A stretch of DNA of 64,000 nucleotides from Albimonas pacifica (lineage in GTDB: Bacteria; Pseudomonadota; Alphaproteobacteria; Rhodobacterales; Rhodobacteraceae): the NCBI RefSeq assembly GCF_900113695.1, contig NZ_FOQH01000007.1, positions 124,001-188,000 on the forward strand. Reading direction: 5' to 3'. The position numbers and the translations under genes were made by a program. The notes beneath the pieces were generated by a model. The model had not been told where the DNA came from and made no database searches. It was given only the letters and a program-made list of their open reading frames with translations. Shown here piece after piece: positions 1-8,698 of this stretch (within the stretch, counting starts at the first letter, position 1; the number at the start of each line of letters is the position of its first letter).

Positions 1-727
1 CGAGCGCCAGCGCTTCGGCGCAGGCGGCCACGGGGATCGCGGCGACGGGACCGTCGCCCATCGCCAGCTCCACCCGCCCCTTGCGCACGCCCAGATGCGC
101 GCAGTCGAGCCGCCCCGGCCCGTAGACATAGGCCGGCCGCAGGATCCGCACCGGCAGGCCGCGGGCGCCGGCGGCGCGCACGATCGCCTCCTGCCCGAGC
201 TTCGCGCGGGTATAGGCGTCGCGGGCCTCGGGCGCGGCCTCCAGCGCCGCGTCCTCGTCCAGCACGCCGCCCGCGGCGCGCGCCGCCGCGATGTCGTAGA
301 CCGAAAAGGACGAGACCAGGACCAGCAGCGCCGAGGGCGCCCGCGCCTCCATCGCCGCGACCAGCGCCCGCGTCGGGCCCAGCGTGTCGCGCGCCTGCTC
401 GACGTCGCCGCCCGCGAGCCGGGCCGCGGCATGGACCACGGCCGAGACGCCCTCGACCAGCGCCTCCAGCCGCTCGCCGGCCGCGGGGAAGGAGAGGTCG
501 CAGGCCAAAGGCTGGATCCCGCCGCCGGGCGCGCCGCCCTCGCCGCCGGTCCAGGCCTGCATGGCGGCGCGCGCCCGGTCCCAGTCCGAGGCCGGCCGCG
601 GGGTGCGCGAGACCGCCAGAACCTGCGCCCCGCGCCGCGCCAGCTCCGCCGCCGCATGGGCCCCGATGAAGCCCGAGGCGCCGGTGACCAGCACGCGCGG
701 CGCCGTCGTCGTCTGCTCTTCGCTCAT
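1..727 (-). CDS. NAD-dependent epimerase/dehydratase (C-terminus off the left edge)
   Basis: Extended short-chain dehydrogenase of the nucleotide-sugar epimerase/dehydratase type. 242 codons are visible and the 3' end lies outside the window. The Rossmann nucleotide-binding motif GASGFIG is at residues 16-22, and the catalytic YxxxK (Tyr172, Lys176 in YTRAK) follows a VLVSSFSVYD strand that supplies the catalytic serine. The start ATG at 727 shares an ATGA with the stop of the upstream Gfo/Idh gene, so the two are probably co-translated. Neighbouring glycosyltransferases and the Gfo/Idh enzyme suggest it makes or modifies a sugar nucleotide for a surface polysaccharide. The exact substrate cannot be read from the sequence. 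Confidence 0.88.
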   Translation of the reverse strand, partial: MSEEQTTTAPRVLVTGASGFIGAHAAAELARRGAQVLAVSRTPRPASDWDRARAAMQAWTGGEGGAPGGGIQPLACDLSFPAAGERLEALVEGVSAVVHAAARLAGGDVEQARDTLGPTRALVAAMEARAPSALLVLVSSFSVYDIAAARAAGGVLDEDAALEAAPEARDAYTRAKLGQEAIVRAAGARGLPVRILRPAYVYGPGRLDCAHLGVRKGRVELAMGDGPVAAIPVAACAEALAL

Positions 728-1887
728 GCCAGCCGCGCCCAGGGCATCGGCGCCATCGGCGCGCAGGTGGTGGTCATCGCGTGGGGGGCGGTGCGCTCGC
801 CCGCCGCCTGCAGGGCCAGCGTCGCCTCGTTGAGATGCAGGGAGAAGTCGGCCGAGATCCGGCAGGGCCGCCCCTCGTCGCGCGCGTCCAGCATCTCGAC
901 GGGGCCGAGCGCGAAATTCATCGCCGCCGCGCCGGTGCGCTTCACCTTCGGGTGGCTCCCGCCCGCGAGCTTCAGGCGGCGGGGGAACGGATGCTCCACC
1001 AGCCGCCTGCGCACCCGGAACCGCCTGCGGAAGCGCACCGGGGCGGCGTTGTCCCAGGCCGCGTCCAGCTCCAGCGCGCCGCCGTCGCAGATCACCCGGA
1101 TGCGGTGGTCGTGGGGCGCGATGATCGAGCAGGTCAGCCGCGCCACCGGGCCGCTGTCGAAGAACAGCGTGCCGGTCGAGAAGTCCGGCGCCGCGCGCCC
1201 CCCGTCGGGCAGCTTGCCCGGGATCAGCTCGGCCGAGGCCGCGGCCACCGTGCGGATCGGCCCGAACATCGCGATCAGCCAGGTGAGGTAATAGCCCGCA
1301 TGCTCCAGCGTGCAGCCGGTGCGGAACTCGTCCTCCCGCGGCCAGGGGGCGCCGGAGGCGGAGACCCAGGCCTCGGTCGGCGCCTGGGGGATGAAACCGT
1401 CGTCGAGCTCGGCGTAGATCAGCCGCGGCGAGCCCGCGATCCCCTCGCGCACCGCCGCCCACAGGGTCTGCGCCGCCTCGCCGAGCACCGAGCAGGGCGC
1501 CGAGGCCAGCATCAGCCCCCGCTCCGCGGCCAGCGCGTGCAGGGCGCGGGCATGCTCCATGGTGGTGGCGAGCGGCTTCTCGGACCACACGTGCACCCCC
1601 GCCTCCAGAAGGGCGCGCGAGACCTCGTAATGCGCCTCGGGGTTGGTGAGGTTCAGGACCACGTCGCCGGGCAGCAGCGCGGCGAGGAAGCCCGCCATGC
1701 CGTCCGCCACCGTCAGGCCCGCGCCCAGCGCGCCGTGGCCCTGGCCGCGCCAGTGATCGACGAAGCGGCGCCGCCGCTCGGGGTCGCGGTCGTGGACCGC
1801 CGAGATCGCCACGTCCGGATGCGCCGAGAGCGACCCCATGTAGAGGTCCGCCACGAAGCCCAGCCCGATGATCGCGATCCGCCGCAC
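724..1887 (-). CDS. Gfo/Idh/MocA-family NAD(P)-dependent oxidoreductase
   Basis: 387-residue cytoplasmic sugar or inositol oxidoreductase. The N-terminus carries the Rossmann motif GLGFVADLYMGS (residues 8-19), and the family-signature EKPLATT, with the conserved lysine, lies near residue 103. The C-terminal half is the alpha/beta substrate-binding domain. Length is typical of the family. It overlaps the next gene, an epimerase, by 4 bp (ATGA). In sugar-biosynthesis clusters such enzymes often oxidise or reduce a UDP-sugar at C3 or C4. The neighbouring glycosyltransferases support that role here, but the substrate is inferred from context only. Confidence 0.88.
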   Translation of the reverse strand: MRRIAIIGLGFVADLYMGSLSAHPDVAISAVHDRDPERRRRFVDHWRGQGHGALGAGLTVADGMAGFLAALLPGDVVLNLTNPEAHYEVSRALLEAGVHVWSEKPLATTMEHARALHALAAERGLMLASAPCSVLGEAAQTLWAAVREGIAGSPRLIYAELDDGFIPQAPTEAWVSASGAPWPREDEFRTGCTLEHAGYYLTWLIAMFGPIRTVAAASAELIPGKLPDGGRAAPDFSTGTLFFDSGPVARLTCSIIAPHDHRIRVICDGGALELDAAWDNAAPVRFRRRFRVRRRLVEHPFPRRLKLAGGSHPKVKRTGAAAMNFALGPVEMLDARDEGRPCRISADFSLHLNEATLALQAAGERTAPHAMTTTCAPMAPMPWARLA

Positions 1888-2098
1888 GCGCGCCCCCCTT
1901 GCCGCCGGCGCGCCGCCGCGGGCGTCCCCGTCGAGCCCGCCGCGCGCCGCGCTCCAGACCCATGACCCGACGCCCGACGGCTTGCAACCTCTTGCGTCGT
2001 CTCGCGCGCTCGCGCCGCGCGTCGGGGGCGCCTATGATCCGCCGCAGCCGCACGGCCGGCCCCGAGCAGACCTGACCCGACCCAGCTTCCGAGGCGCC

Positions 2099-3076
2099 AT
2101 GCCCCCGTCCCGCCCCTATGTCGTGATCGCCGGTTCCGGCCGCTCGGGCACCAACCGCCTGCTGGACGCGTTCGACCTGCATCCGCAGACGGTCTGCCGC
2201 TCGGAGACCGAGGAGATGACCGGGGGCGACTTCGCGGAACTGCCCGGCGCCACCCGCTTCGAGGAGCCGCTGGGCGAGGGGTTCGAGGGCCGCTGGACCC
2301 GCGCCGTCGCCCGCGCCCGCCGCCGGCAGAGCGCTCGCGACCGCATCGACGCGATGGACAAGACCTACTACGCCGGCCGCCCCATGGCCCGCCCGGTGCA
2401 GCGGCTGCTCGCCAGCCGCACGATCCGGCGCAAGGTGCTGGGCCGCGTGGCGCCCCGCCTGCGGGAGCGCGAGTGGGACCGGCCGATGTTCTGCACCGAC
2501 GCCGCCGCGCTCGACGCGGCGCTGCTGGTGCTCAAGATCCGCCCGCCCGCCTGGCTGCTGCGCACCCATGCCGGCGACCCCGACCAGCTCGTCCTCCACC
2601 AGATCCGCGAGCCGCGCGCCTACCTCAACTCCTGGTACAACCGCTGGGTGGTGCAGGGCTCGGGCGGCGAGCAGGTGTTCCGCGAGTCGATGGTGCTGGT
2701 GCCCCACCTGCTGGCCGATTTCGGCGAGGACCCCGCGCGATTCGCCGAGTACAGCGAAGAGCGCCTGGTCGAGAGCCAGATGTGGATCTGGCGCCACCTC
2801 AACGAGACGCTGCACCTCGGCCTGCGGGACTCGCCCCGCTACCGGGTGGTGAACTACGACGCCTTCGACCGCGCGCCCGTTGAGGAGATGGAGGCGCTGC
2901 TGGGCTTCTGCGGCCTGCCTGCGCCGGCGCCGGTGCTCGAGAAGGTGGGCGCGATGCGCAACACCCTGTTCGGCGCGCACAAGGGCGGCAGGCTCGACCC
3001 CGAGCTGTGCGAGCGGGTGATCGCGCGCGTCCTCGACGGCAGCCCCCTGCCCGACCTGCTGGCCCGCACCGCCTGA
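2099..3076 (+). CDS. Sulfotransferase-family protein
   Basis: 325 residues. The N-terminus has a beta strand plus the 5'-phosphosulfate-binding loop, VVIAGSGRSGTNRLLDAF, characteristic of PAPS-dependent sulfotransferases. A later arginine/serine-containing segment could form the 3'-phosphate site. The frame stays open upstream to 1868, but the ATG at 2099 follows a GAGG Shine-Dalgarno sequence by 5 nt and places the PSB loop at the usual distance from the N-terminus, so the shorter start is preferred. It is divergent from the Gfo/Idh-epimerase pair and convergent with the glycosyltransferase operon. It probably sulfates a polysaccharide or lipid, but the acceptor is unknown. Confidence 0.75.
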   Translation: MPPSRPYVVIAGSGRSGTNRLLDAFDLHPQTVCRSETEEMTGGDFAELPGATRFEEPLGEGFEGRWTRAVARARRRQSARDRIDAMDKTYYAGRPMARPVQRLLASRTIRRKVLGRVAPRLREREWDRPMFCTDAAALDAALLVLKIRPPAWLLRTHAGDPDQLVLHQIREPRAYLNSWYNRWVVQGSGGEQVFRESMVLVPHLLADFGEDPARFAEYSEERLVESQMWIWRHLNETLHLGLRDSPRYRVVNYDAFDRAPVEEMEALLGFCGLPAPAPVLEKVGAMRNTLFGAHKGGRLDPELCERVIARVLDGSPLPDLLARTA

Positions 3077-3084
3077 GCGCGGAC

Positions 3085-4281
3085 CTATCCGCGGCCCCGC
3101 TTCCGGGCCGCGATCGCCTGCTCGAAAAAGGCCAGCATCTCCCGCGCCACCGGGACGGGGGCGAAGTCCGCGACGATGCGCGCGCGCGCGGCCGCGCCCA
3201 GCCGGGCGGCGAGCGCCGGGTCGTCGAGCAGCCGCGCGCAGGCCGCGGCCAGCGCCGCGGGATCCTCGGGCGGGACCAGCAGGCCGGTCTCGCCGTGGCG
3301 CACCAGCTCCGCCGGGCCGCCGACCGCGGTGCACACCGTCGCCGCCCCCGCCGCCAGCGTCTCGAGCAGGGTGTAGTTGAGGTTCTCGTAGCGCGAGGCG
3401 ATCGCAGCCACGGGCCGGCGCAGGCGCAGGCGGGCGACCTCGGCGCGGGGAAGCTGGCCGCGCACGTCGATGCGCGCCCGCGCCGCCTCGGGCAGCGCCG
3501 CCAGCGCCTGGGGCAGGCGCAGCGGACCCTCCGGCCCCTCCACGCCCCGGTCCGGTCCCACGAAGGTCAGCCGCGCGTCGACCCCGCCGGCCACCAGCCG
3601 GGCGAAGGCGTCGAGCATCACGTCCCCGCCCTTGTGCCGGTCGAAGCGGCCGACGAAGAGCAGGCTGCGCGCCTCCTCGGCGTCCAGCGCCGCGCGGTCG
3701 AGGGCCGGGCCGGGGGGGATCGGGTTGGGGATGCAGGCGGCGGGGCGGCCGGCGGGAAAGCCGTGGAAGGCGCGCGCCCGCTCCAGCACGTCGCGCGAGG
3801 GCGCGGTGATCCCGGCGCAGGCCGCCAGCCCCCGCCCCTCCCGCGCCACCCGGCGCGCGTCGGCCCGGTCCGGCGCCCGGCCCTTCAGCGCCCGGTGCAG
3901 GAACCAGGGCCCGTGCAGCGTCACCACCACCGGGATCGACACGGCGGCCTGCACCTGCGCGGCCCAGCCGTGGGTCTCGGGCATCGCCAGCAGCTCGACG
4001 CCCTCGGCCTCGGCCTGTCGCGCGGCGGCGGCGAGCCGCGCCCCGATCGCCTCGATCCAGGGATCCGAGAGCCCGAGCCGACCCGCCAGCCGCGACCGCA
4101 GGGGCGGCCGCGAGGCGGGCGGCGGCGGGATCGTGTCCGGCCCCCGCGCGCCGTCGAGCGGGATGACGCGCACCCCGCAGCCGATCTCGCGCAAGCCCGC
4201 GGCCAGGTGGCGGACCGCGGCCACGGCGCCGTTGGGACTGTCCTCGCCGGGCCAGGAGGCGGCGACGAAGGCGATCTGCAT
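3085..4281 (-). CDS. Glycosyltransferase family 4 (GT-B fold)
   Basis: 398-residue retaining glycosyltransferase. The N-terminal Rossmann domain starts MQIAFVAASWPGEDSPNG, a typical glycine-rich acceptor-side loop. The C-terminal nucleotide-sugar domain has LLFVGRFDRHKGGDVMLDAF, with the conserved Arg and Lys, followed by the E-x7-E motif in ENLNYTLLETLAAGA. The ATG at 4281 has a GGGAGGG ribosome-binding site. A longer in-frame extension toward 4626 overlaps the GT2 gene and looks non-coding. Last gene of a three-gene minus-strand set with GT2 and WecG/TagA genes, pointing to sequential sugar addition on an undecaprenyl-linked glycan. Confidence 0.9.
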   Translation of the reverse strand: MQIAFVAASWPGEDSPNGAVAAVRHLAAGLREIGCGVRVIPLDGARGPDTIPPPPASRPPLRSRLAGRLGLSDPWIEAIGARLAAAARQAEAEGVELLAMPETHGWAAQVQAAVSIPVVVTLHGPWFLHRALKGRAPDRADARRVAREGRGLAACAGITAPSRDVLERARAFHGFPAGRPAACIPNPIPPGPALDRAALDAEEARSLLFVGRFDRHKGGDVMLDAFARLVAGGVDARLTFVGPDRGVEGPEGPLRLPQALAALPEAARARIDVRGQLPRAEVARLRLRRPVAAIASRYENLNYTLLETLAAGAATVCTAVGGPAELVRHGETGLLVPPEDPAALAAACARLLDDPALAARLGAAARARIVADFAPVPVAREMLAFFEQAIAARKRGRG

Positions 4282-4357
4282 CCCCCAGGCCCTCCCCCGG
4301 CCGCTTCGACGCCGCCCCAGAGTGGGGCCGCGGCGTGGCGAGGTCAACGCGCGAAAC

Positions 4358-5398
4358 TCAACTCCCGGTCGAACGCGCGGGTCCCTTGTATTCGATGATC
4401 CGCCCCCGTTCGCCCCTGGCTTTCGCACGGCGGTAGCGCCAGGCGCCCAGCGCCTCGAACGGTTTTCCCGCCATCGCCAGCCCGCCGTAGAGCAGCGCGT
4501 GCGGCCAGGGATCGCCGAATCCGCGCCGCCAGCGGGCCGCGCGCAGGACCACCAGACCGGCCAGCCCCAGCGCGCCCAGCGCGAGGAGGGCGGCGAGCGC
4601 CCCCGCGCCCAGCGCCGCCAGCGCAAGCGAGACCAGAAGCGCCCCCGGCAGGCCCAGCCCCCAGGCGAGGCTGCGCCGCGCCTCGCGGCGGTTGTAGCCC
4701 TCTGGGCCGTCGCCGTAGCGGTCGGCGCCCTCGGCGAAGGCCCAGCCGGTGCGCTCGGCCCGCCGGCGCCATTGCGACCAGCGGTGCATGTCGGCGTCGT
4801 GCAGGGTCATCTCGGCGTCCAGCCGCTCGATCCCCCAGCCGGCGCGGGCGAGGCGCAGGCACAGCTCCGGCTCCTCGCCGCAGATGAAGGCGGGATCGAA
4901 GCCGCCCACCGCCTCGAACGCCTCGCGGCGATAGAGGGCGTCGCCCCCCACGGCGGCGGCGCGGCCGACGGGGGTGTTCCACTCCATGTCGCAGAGCCGG
5001 TTGAAGATCGAGGCGCCCGGCGCCCGCTCCCGCCGGCGCCCCGCCACGACGGCGAGCCCGGGCTCGGCGCGCAGCCGGGCCTGGGCCGTCTCCAGCCAGC
5101 CCGCGACCAGCTCGCAGTCGCCGTCGACGAACTGGATGAACTCGGGCGCCGCCCCGGCCAGCGCCGCGGCGCCCAGGTTGCGGGCCCGCGCGGCGGTGAA
5201 GCCCTCCGCCGGGGCGATCTCGACGATCCGCGCGCCGGCCTCGGCCGCGATCGCGAGGCTCGCGTCGGTCGAACCGCTGTCCACGTAGACCAGCGGCGCG
5301 CCGGGCCCCAGCAGCGCGCGGGCCGAAGCCAGGCAGCGGCGAAGGCGCTCGCCCTCGTTGCGGCCGATGGCGACCAGGCCCAGGGCGGGCGAGGTCAT
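4358..5398 (-). CDS. Glycosyltransferase family 2 with C-terminal membrane segments
   Basis: 346 residues. The N-terminal GT-A domain has VAIGRNEGERLRRC, the nucleotide-binding DSGSTD near residue 41 and an FVDGDC motif (DxD-like). A later GEEPELCLRLARAG segment matches the ED/QxxRW-type acceptor region. The C-terminal third carries Ala/Leu-rich hydrophobic stretches that would form one or two transmembrane helices. The start is 1 bp after the upstream WecG stop (TGAGATG), so the genes are translationally coupled. It probably transfers a sugar to a lipid-linked intermediate at the inner membrane. Donor and acceptor cannot be read. Confidence 0.88.
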   Translation of the reverse strand: MTSPALGLVAIGRNEGERLRRCLASARALLGPGAPLVYVDSGSTDASLAIAAEAGARIVEIAPAEGFTAARARNLGAAALAGAAPEFIQFVDGDCELVAGWLETAQARLRAEPGLAVVAGRRRERAPGASIFNRLCDMEWNTPVGRAAAVGGDALYRREAFEAVGGFDPAFICGEEPELCLRLARAGWGIERLDAEMTLHDADMHRWSQWRRRAERTGWAFAEGADRYGDGPEGYNRREARRSLAWGLGLPGALLVSLALAALGAGALAALLALGALGLAGLVVLRAARWRRGFGDPWPHALLYGGLAMAGKPFEALGAWRYRRAKARGERGRIIEYKGPARSTGS

Positions 5399-5399
5399 C

Positions 5400-6173
5400 T
5401 CAGGCCTGTTCCTCGCCGCGCAGCATCAGGGCGTCGCGGGCCAGCGTCGGCAGGATCGCGAAGCAGGAGAGGTAGCGGCGGAACAGCCGGCGCGGCTCGC
5501 GCGCCATGCGCCAGGCCCATTCCATCGCCAGGCGCTGCACCCAGACCGGAGCGCGGGTCTGCACGCCGGCCACGAACTCGACCCCCGCCCCGACCGAGAC
5601 GAAGCCCACCCCCGGCGCGACCTGCTTGCCGCGCACCGCCAGCATCTCCTGCTTGGGCGCGCCCAGCGCCAGCAGGCACAGCTTCGCGCCCGAGGCGGCG
5701 AGCTGCTGCAGGCACTCGGCCGCGACCGGACCCTCGGGGTCGAGGCCGTAGGGGGGCGCGATGCGCGCGACGACGCGCAGGCCGGGATGCTCCGCCTCGA
5801 GCCGCGCCGCGGCCGCGTCCAGCGTGCGCTGGTCGGCGCCCAGCAGGCCCATCGGCAGGTCCAGCCGCGCGGCCATCGCCGCCAGCGGGCGCACCAGTTC
5901 CGAGCCGGGGATCAGCTCCACCGGCCGGCCGGCGAGCCGCGACAGCCACACCACCGGGTTGCCGTCGGCGCAGACCAGGTCCTGGGCGGCGTAGGCGCGC
6001 CGGAACGGCGCGGACATCCGCAGCTTGACCAGGTGGTCGAGGTTGATCGTGGCCACCGCGAAGCCCGCTCCCGCGCGCAGCCGCCGCTCGATCTCGCCCA
6101 GCAGACCCTCGCGCGTCGGCGCGTTCACGCCCACGGCTTCCGGCCCCTGGTCCGCCGGCAGTCGGAATCTCAT
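5400..6173 (-). CDS. WecG/TagA/CpsF-family glycosyltransferase
   Basis: 257 residues from the chosen ATG. The family hallmarks are ATINLDHLVKLR near the N-terminus, ADGNPVVWLSRLAG, GADQRTL, and the LGAPKQE segment in the C-terminal part. Members add N-acetylmannosaminuronate-like or related sugars to undecaprenyl-diphosphate-linked acceptors. An alternative ATG at 6209 would give 269 residues; neither start has a strong Shine-Dalgarno. The A/T-richer stretch at about 6195-6245 is the likely promoter of this WecG-GT2-GT4 operon. Family is clear, sugar specificity is not. Confidence 0.88.
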   Translation of the reverse strand: MRFRLPADQGPEAVGVNAPTREGLLGEIERRLRAGAGFAVATINLDHLVKLRMSAPFRRAYAAQDLVCADGNPVVWLSRLAGRPVELIPGSELVRPLAAMAARLDLPMGLLGADQRTLDAAAARLEAEHPGLRVVARIAPPYGLDPEGPVAAECLQQLAASGAKLCLLALGAPKQEMLAVRGKQVAPGVGFVSVGAGVEFVAGVQTRAPVWVQRLAMEWAWRMAREPRRLFRRYLSCFAILPTLARDALMLRGEEQA

Positions 6174-6373
6174 GGTGCGGTTCAGCGTCTGGTCTCCGGT
6201 GCGAACCATCTTCGTCGAATTGACTCGGGCGCGGAGACTACCACCGCCCCCGCTCCGAGCACAGGCGCAACAGCCTTTCCGGCGGGCGCAGGACCGCCCC
6301 GCGCCGGGGCGGACCATTAACCCTGGGGCAACCATTCTCGCGAAACCTGACCGCTTCGTCGAGGAGCCGCGCC

Positions 6374-7114
6374 ATGGGCAACATGCCGATTCACGTTCTG
6401 GGCGACAGTCACGCGGTCTATCTCAAGGCCGCGGCGGAGGGGAGGCTGCTCGGGCGGCGTCGCGCCAGCTTCTGCATCGTGCCCGGGGCGACGGCGGCGG
6501 GGATGCGCAATCCCCGCTCGCTGACCGACGCGCTGGGCCGGTTCCGCGCCTCGCTGGCCTGGACCGGGCCGCGCACGCTGCACGTGATCCAGCTCGGCGA
6601 AGTCGACTGCGGCTTCGTGATCTGGGTGCGCGCGCGCCGGCTGGGCGAATCGATCCGCGCGCAGCTCGACGCCTCGCTCGACGCCTACGCCGGCTTCGTG
6701 CGGGAGGCGCAGCGGATGGGCCGCCGGCGCATCGTGATCACCGCGGCCACCCTGCCCACGATCCGCGACGACGCCCCCCCGGGCGCGGTCGCCCATGCCC
6801 GGCGGGAGGCGACGGCGAGCCTGGCCGAGCGCACCGCCCTGACCTTCGACTACAACGACCGGCTGGAGGCGATGGCGGCGGCGCTGGGCGTCGACTGGGC
6901 GGACGCGACGCCGGACCTGCTCGACCCCGTCTCCGGCTGCGTGGCCGCGCGGTTCCGCAACCCCGACCCCGCCGACCACCACCTCGCCCTCGCGCCCGCG
7001 GCCGAGGTCTGGGCCGACCGCCTGCGCCCCGCGCTCGCCCGCCACGACGCCTGGCTGCCCGAGGAGCTCGCCCGCGCCGGCCTGCGCCGCCTGCGCGCCC
7101 TGCGCGCCGCCTGA
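6374..7114 (+). CDS. SGNH/GDSL-like hydrolase-fold protein
   Basis: 246-residue cytosolic-looking protein with no signal peptide. The N-terminus HVLGDSHAVYL carries the block-I GDS motif with nucleophile Ser followed by His, as in GDSH variants of SGNH hydrolases. QLGEVDCG occupies the block-II/III position, and DPADHHLA near the C-terminus supplies a candidate catalytic Asp/His pair. A strong GAGGAG site lies 7 nt before the ATG. It stands beside a glycan-assembly operon transcribed the other way, which suggests deacetylation or acyl transfer on a polysaccharide. It could also be non-enzymatic, since the family is often only structurally annotated. Confidence 0.65.
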   Translation: MGNMPIHVLGDSHAVYLKAAAEGRLLGRRRASFCIVPGATAAGMRNPRSLTDALGRFRASLAWTGPRTLHVIQLGEVDCGFVIWVRARRLGESIRAQLDASLDAYAGFVREAQRMGRRRIVITAATLPTIRDDAPPGAVAHARREATASLAERTALTFDYNDRLEAMAAALGVDWADATPDLLDPVSGCVAARFRNPDPADHHLALAPAAEVWADRLRPALARHDAWLPEELARAGLRRLRALRAA

Positions 7115-7329
7115 CCACGCGGCCTCGGCAGCCGGGGCCCGCGCCGGCCGGCTCAAGTCGCCCGCGGCCCGGCCGCCGGAGCCGCGGGACGGCAGCGTGG
7201 CGGCGTCCGGCCCGGCGCGCGCGGTCGCCGGCCCGCTGGACCGCCTGCCGGACCCGCGCTCCGCCCCCGGAGAGCGGGCCGCCCCAAGCAAGCGGACCGC
7301 CGCGGGACAGCGGGCGGCCCCCGAAAAGC

Positions 7330-7359
7330 GGAGGGCGGACCGTCGCCGGTCCGCCCTCC
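7330..7359 (-). terminator. Rho-independent terminator of the PA14-like gene
   Basis: Perfect 13-bp stem (7330-7342 pairs with 7347-7359) closed by a TCGC tetraloop. On the minus strand it is followed by GCTTTTCGG. It sits 5 bp past the stop of the minus-strand PA14-like gene, as expected for an intrinsic terminator. Confidence 0.85.
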
Positions 7360-7363
7360 GGGG

Positions 7364-7960
7364 TCAGTTGTAGCCGGTCGCCTCGTTGGGCGTCCATTCC
7401 CAGGCCCCGCCGGGGGGCTGCCACTCCATCATCAGGCAGGAGGTGTTCAGGCGCTGGAACCACACCGCCTCGACCTCGTACCAGCCCGGCTCCTCGACCA
7501 GGTAGTCGTCCTGCCATCCGATCGTGTCGCAGGCGTGCCGGCCGTCGTGACGGTAGACCTCCTCGCCGCCCACGATCACCTCCAGCCCGTCGTTGGAATG
7601 CCAGCGCATCCGCCAGATCCCCGCCTGGTCGAAATGCAGGTAGCCGTCGATGATCGCCACCACCCGCTCGGCCCGCTTCGAGGTCAGCGCGTTCTCGCCG
7701 GGCGCATTGTCCATGTAGTCGAAGCCCACCAGCGGCGGCCCCGTCTCGGCGCCCGAGCGGTAGTCCTTGGCGATCTTCAGCTCCCGCACCTCGGCGGGGT
7801 AGCCGTATTTCACCGCCAGCCCCTGCTTGAGCCCCTCGGGCTGCGGATCGGCGCGCTTCAGCTTCACCGGATCGGCCAGCGCGCCCCCTGCGGCCAGCGC
7901 CAGAGCGCTGGCGGCGGCCCCGATGCGCGCCGCGAATCCCAGTCGTGCCATCATCCCCAT
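7364..7960 (-). CDS. Secreted PA14-domain-like protein
   Basis: 198 residues. An N-terminal Sec signal (Ala/Leu-rich core ending AAGGALADP) predicts export to the periplasm or beyond. The remainder resembles a PA14 beta-barrel: YLHFDQAGIWRMRWHSNDG followed by LEVIVGGEEVYRHDG matches the family's strand-SNDG-xVxVDG core, and a C-terminal EVEAVWFQ strand follows. PA14 domains usually bind carbohydrate, so a glycan-binding role is plausible. The ATG at 7960 lies close to a GAGGAG site; an internal ATGATG at 7954-7949 is an alternative. It stands alone and is divergent from the ParA operon. No catalytic domain is attached. Confidence 0.6.
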   Translation of the reverse strand: MGMMARLGFAARIGAAASALALAAGGALADPVKLKRADPQPEGLKQGLAVKYGYPAEVRELKIAKDYRSGAETGPPLVGFDYMDNAPGENALTSKRAERVVAIIDGYLHFDQAGIWRMRWHSNDGLEVIVGGEEVYRHDGRHACDTIGWQDDYLVEEPGWYEVEAVWFQRLNTSCLMMEWQPPGGAWEWTPNEATGYN

Positions 7961-8080
7961 GATCTCCTCACGTTCACGTCCGGGCATCCTCGCCGCAGCG
8001 GCGCCTCCGCGCAACCGCTTGCCATCCGGGCGCGAACCGGCTTCGCTGCACACCGCGCAGATCCTGCCCCGGAGAGCCCG

Positions 8081-8698
8081 ATGACCCGCACCCTCGTCTT
8101 CGCCCAGCAGAAGGGCGGCGCCGGCAAGACCACGCTGCTGGTGCAGACGGCGGCGGCGCTGGCGGCGGCGGGGCGCCCGCCCTCGCTGGTCGACCTCGAC
8201 CCCCAGCGCAGCCTGACCCGCTGGAACGAACTGCGCGGCGCCGACGCCCTGCCGATCGAGAGCGCCTCGGAATGGCAGGCCTCCACCGCCCTGCGCCGGG
8301 CGGCGAAGGCGGGCGAGATCGTGCTCGCCGACTGTCCCGGCAACGCCGACGTGCTGCTGCGCGCCGCGGTGCGCGCCGCCGACCTGGTGGCGATCCCCTG
8401 CCAGCCGAGCCCCATGGACGCCTGGGCCACCCAGCCGATCCTGGAGATGGCCGCGCGCGAGAAGACGCCCGCCGTGGTGATCCTCAACCGCGTCCCCCCG
8501 CGCGGCGGCGCCGGCCCCGCCGTCGAGGCCGCGCTGGCCGAGTTCGGGGCCGAGATCCTGCCGGTGACGCTGGGCAACCGCGTCGCCTTCTCCACCGCCT
8601 TCCTCGAGGGGCGCGCCGCCTCCGAGATCTCCCCCCGCTCCACCGCCGCGCGCGAGGCGCTGGCGCTGGCCGAGGCGCTGCTCGCCCGCCTCGCATGA
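8081..8698 (+). CDS. Orphan ParA-family P-loop ATPase
   Basis: 205 residues with the deviant Walker A QQKGGAGKTT (two lysines, the ParA/MinD signature) at residues 9-18, VDLDPQRS as the A' region and VLADCPGN as Walker B. Length is short for a chromosomal ParA and there is no DNA-binding extension. No parB gene or recognisable parS site is nearby, so it is an orphan that may position some other cargo. GGAG lies 6 nt upstream of the ATG. Its stop overlaps the GNAT start (ATGA), forming the first gene of a ParA-GNAT-GntR operon. Confidence 0.9.
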   Translation: MTRTLVFAQQKGGAGKTTLLVQTAAALAAAGRPPSLVDLDPQRSLTRWNELRGADALPIESASEWQASTALRRAAKAGEIVLADCPGNADVLLRAAVRAADLVAIPCQPSPMDAWATQPILEMAAREKTPAVVILNRVPPRGGAGPAVEAALAEFGAEILPVTLGNRVAFSTAFLEGRAASEISPRSTAAREALALAEALLARLA

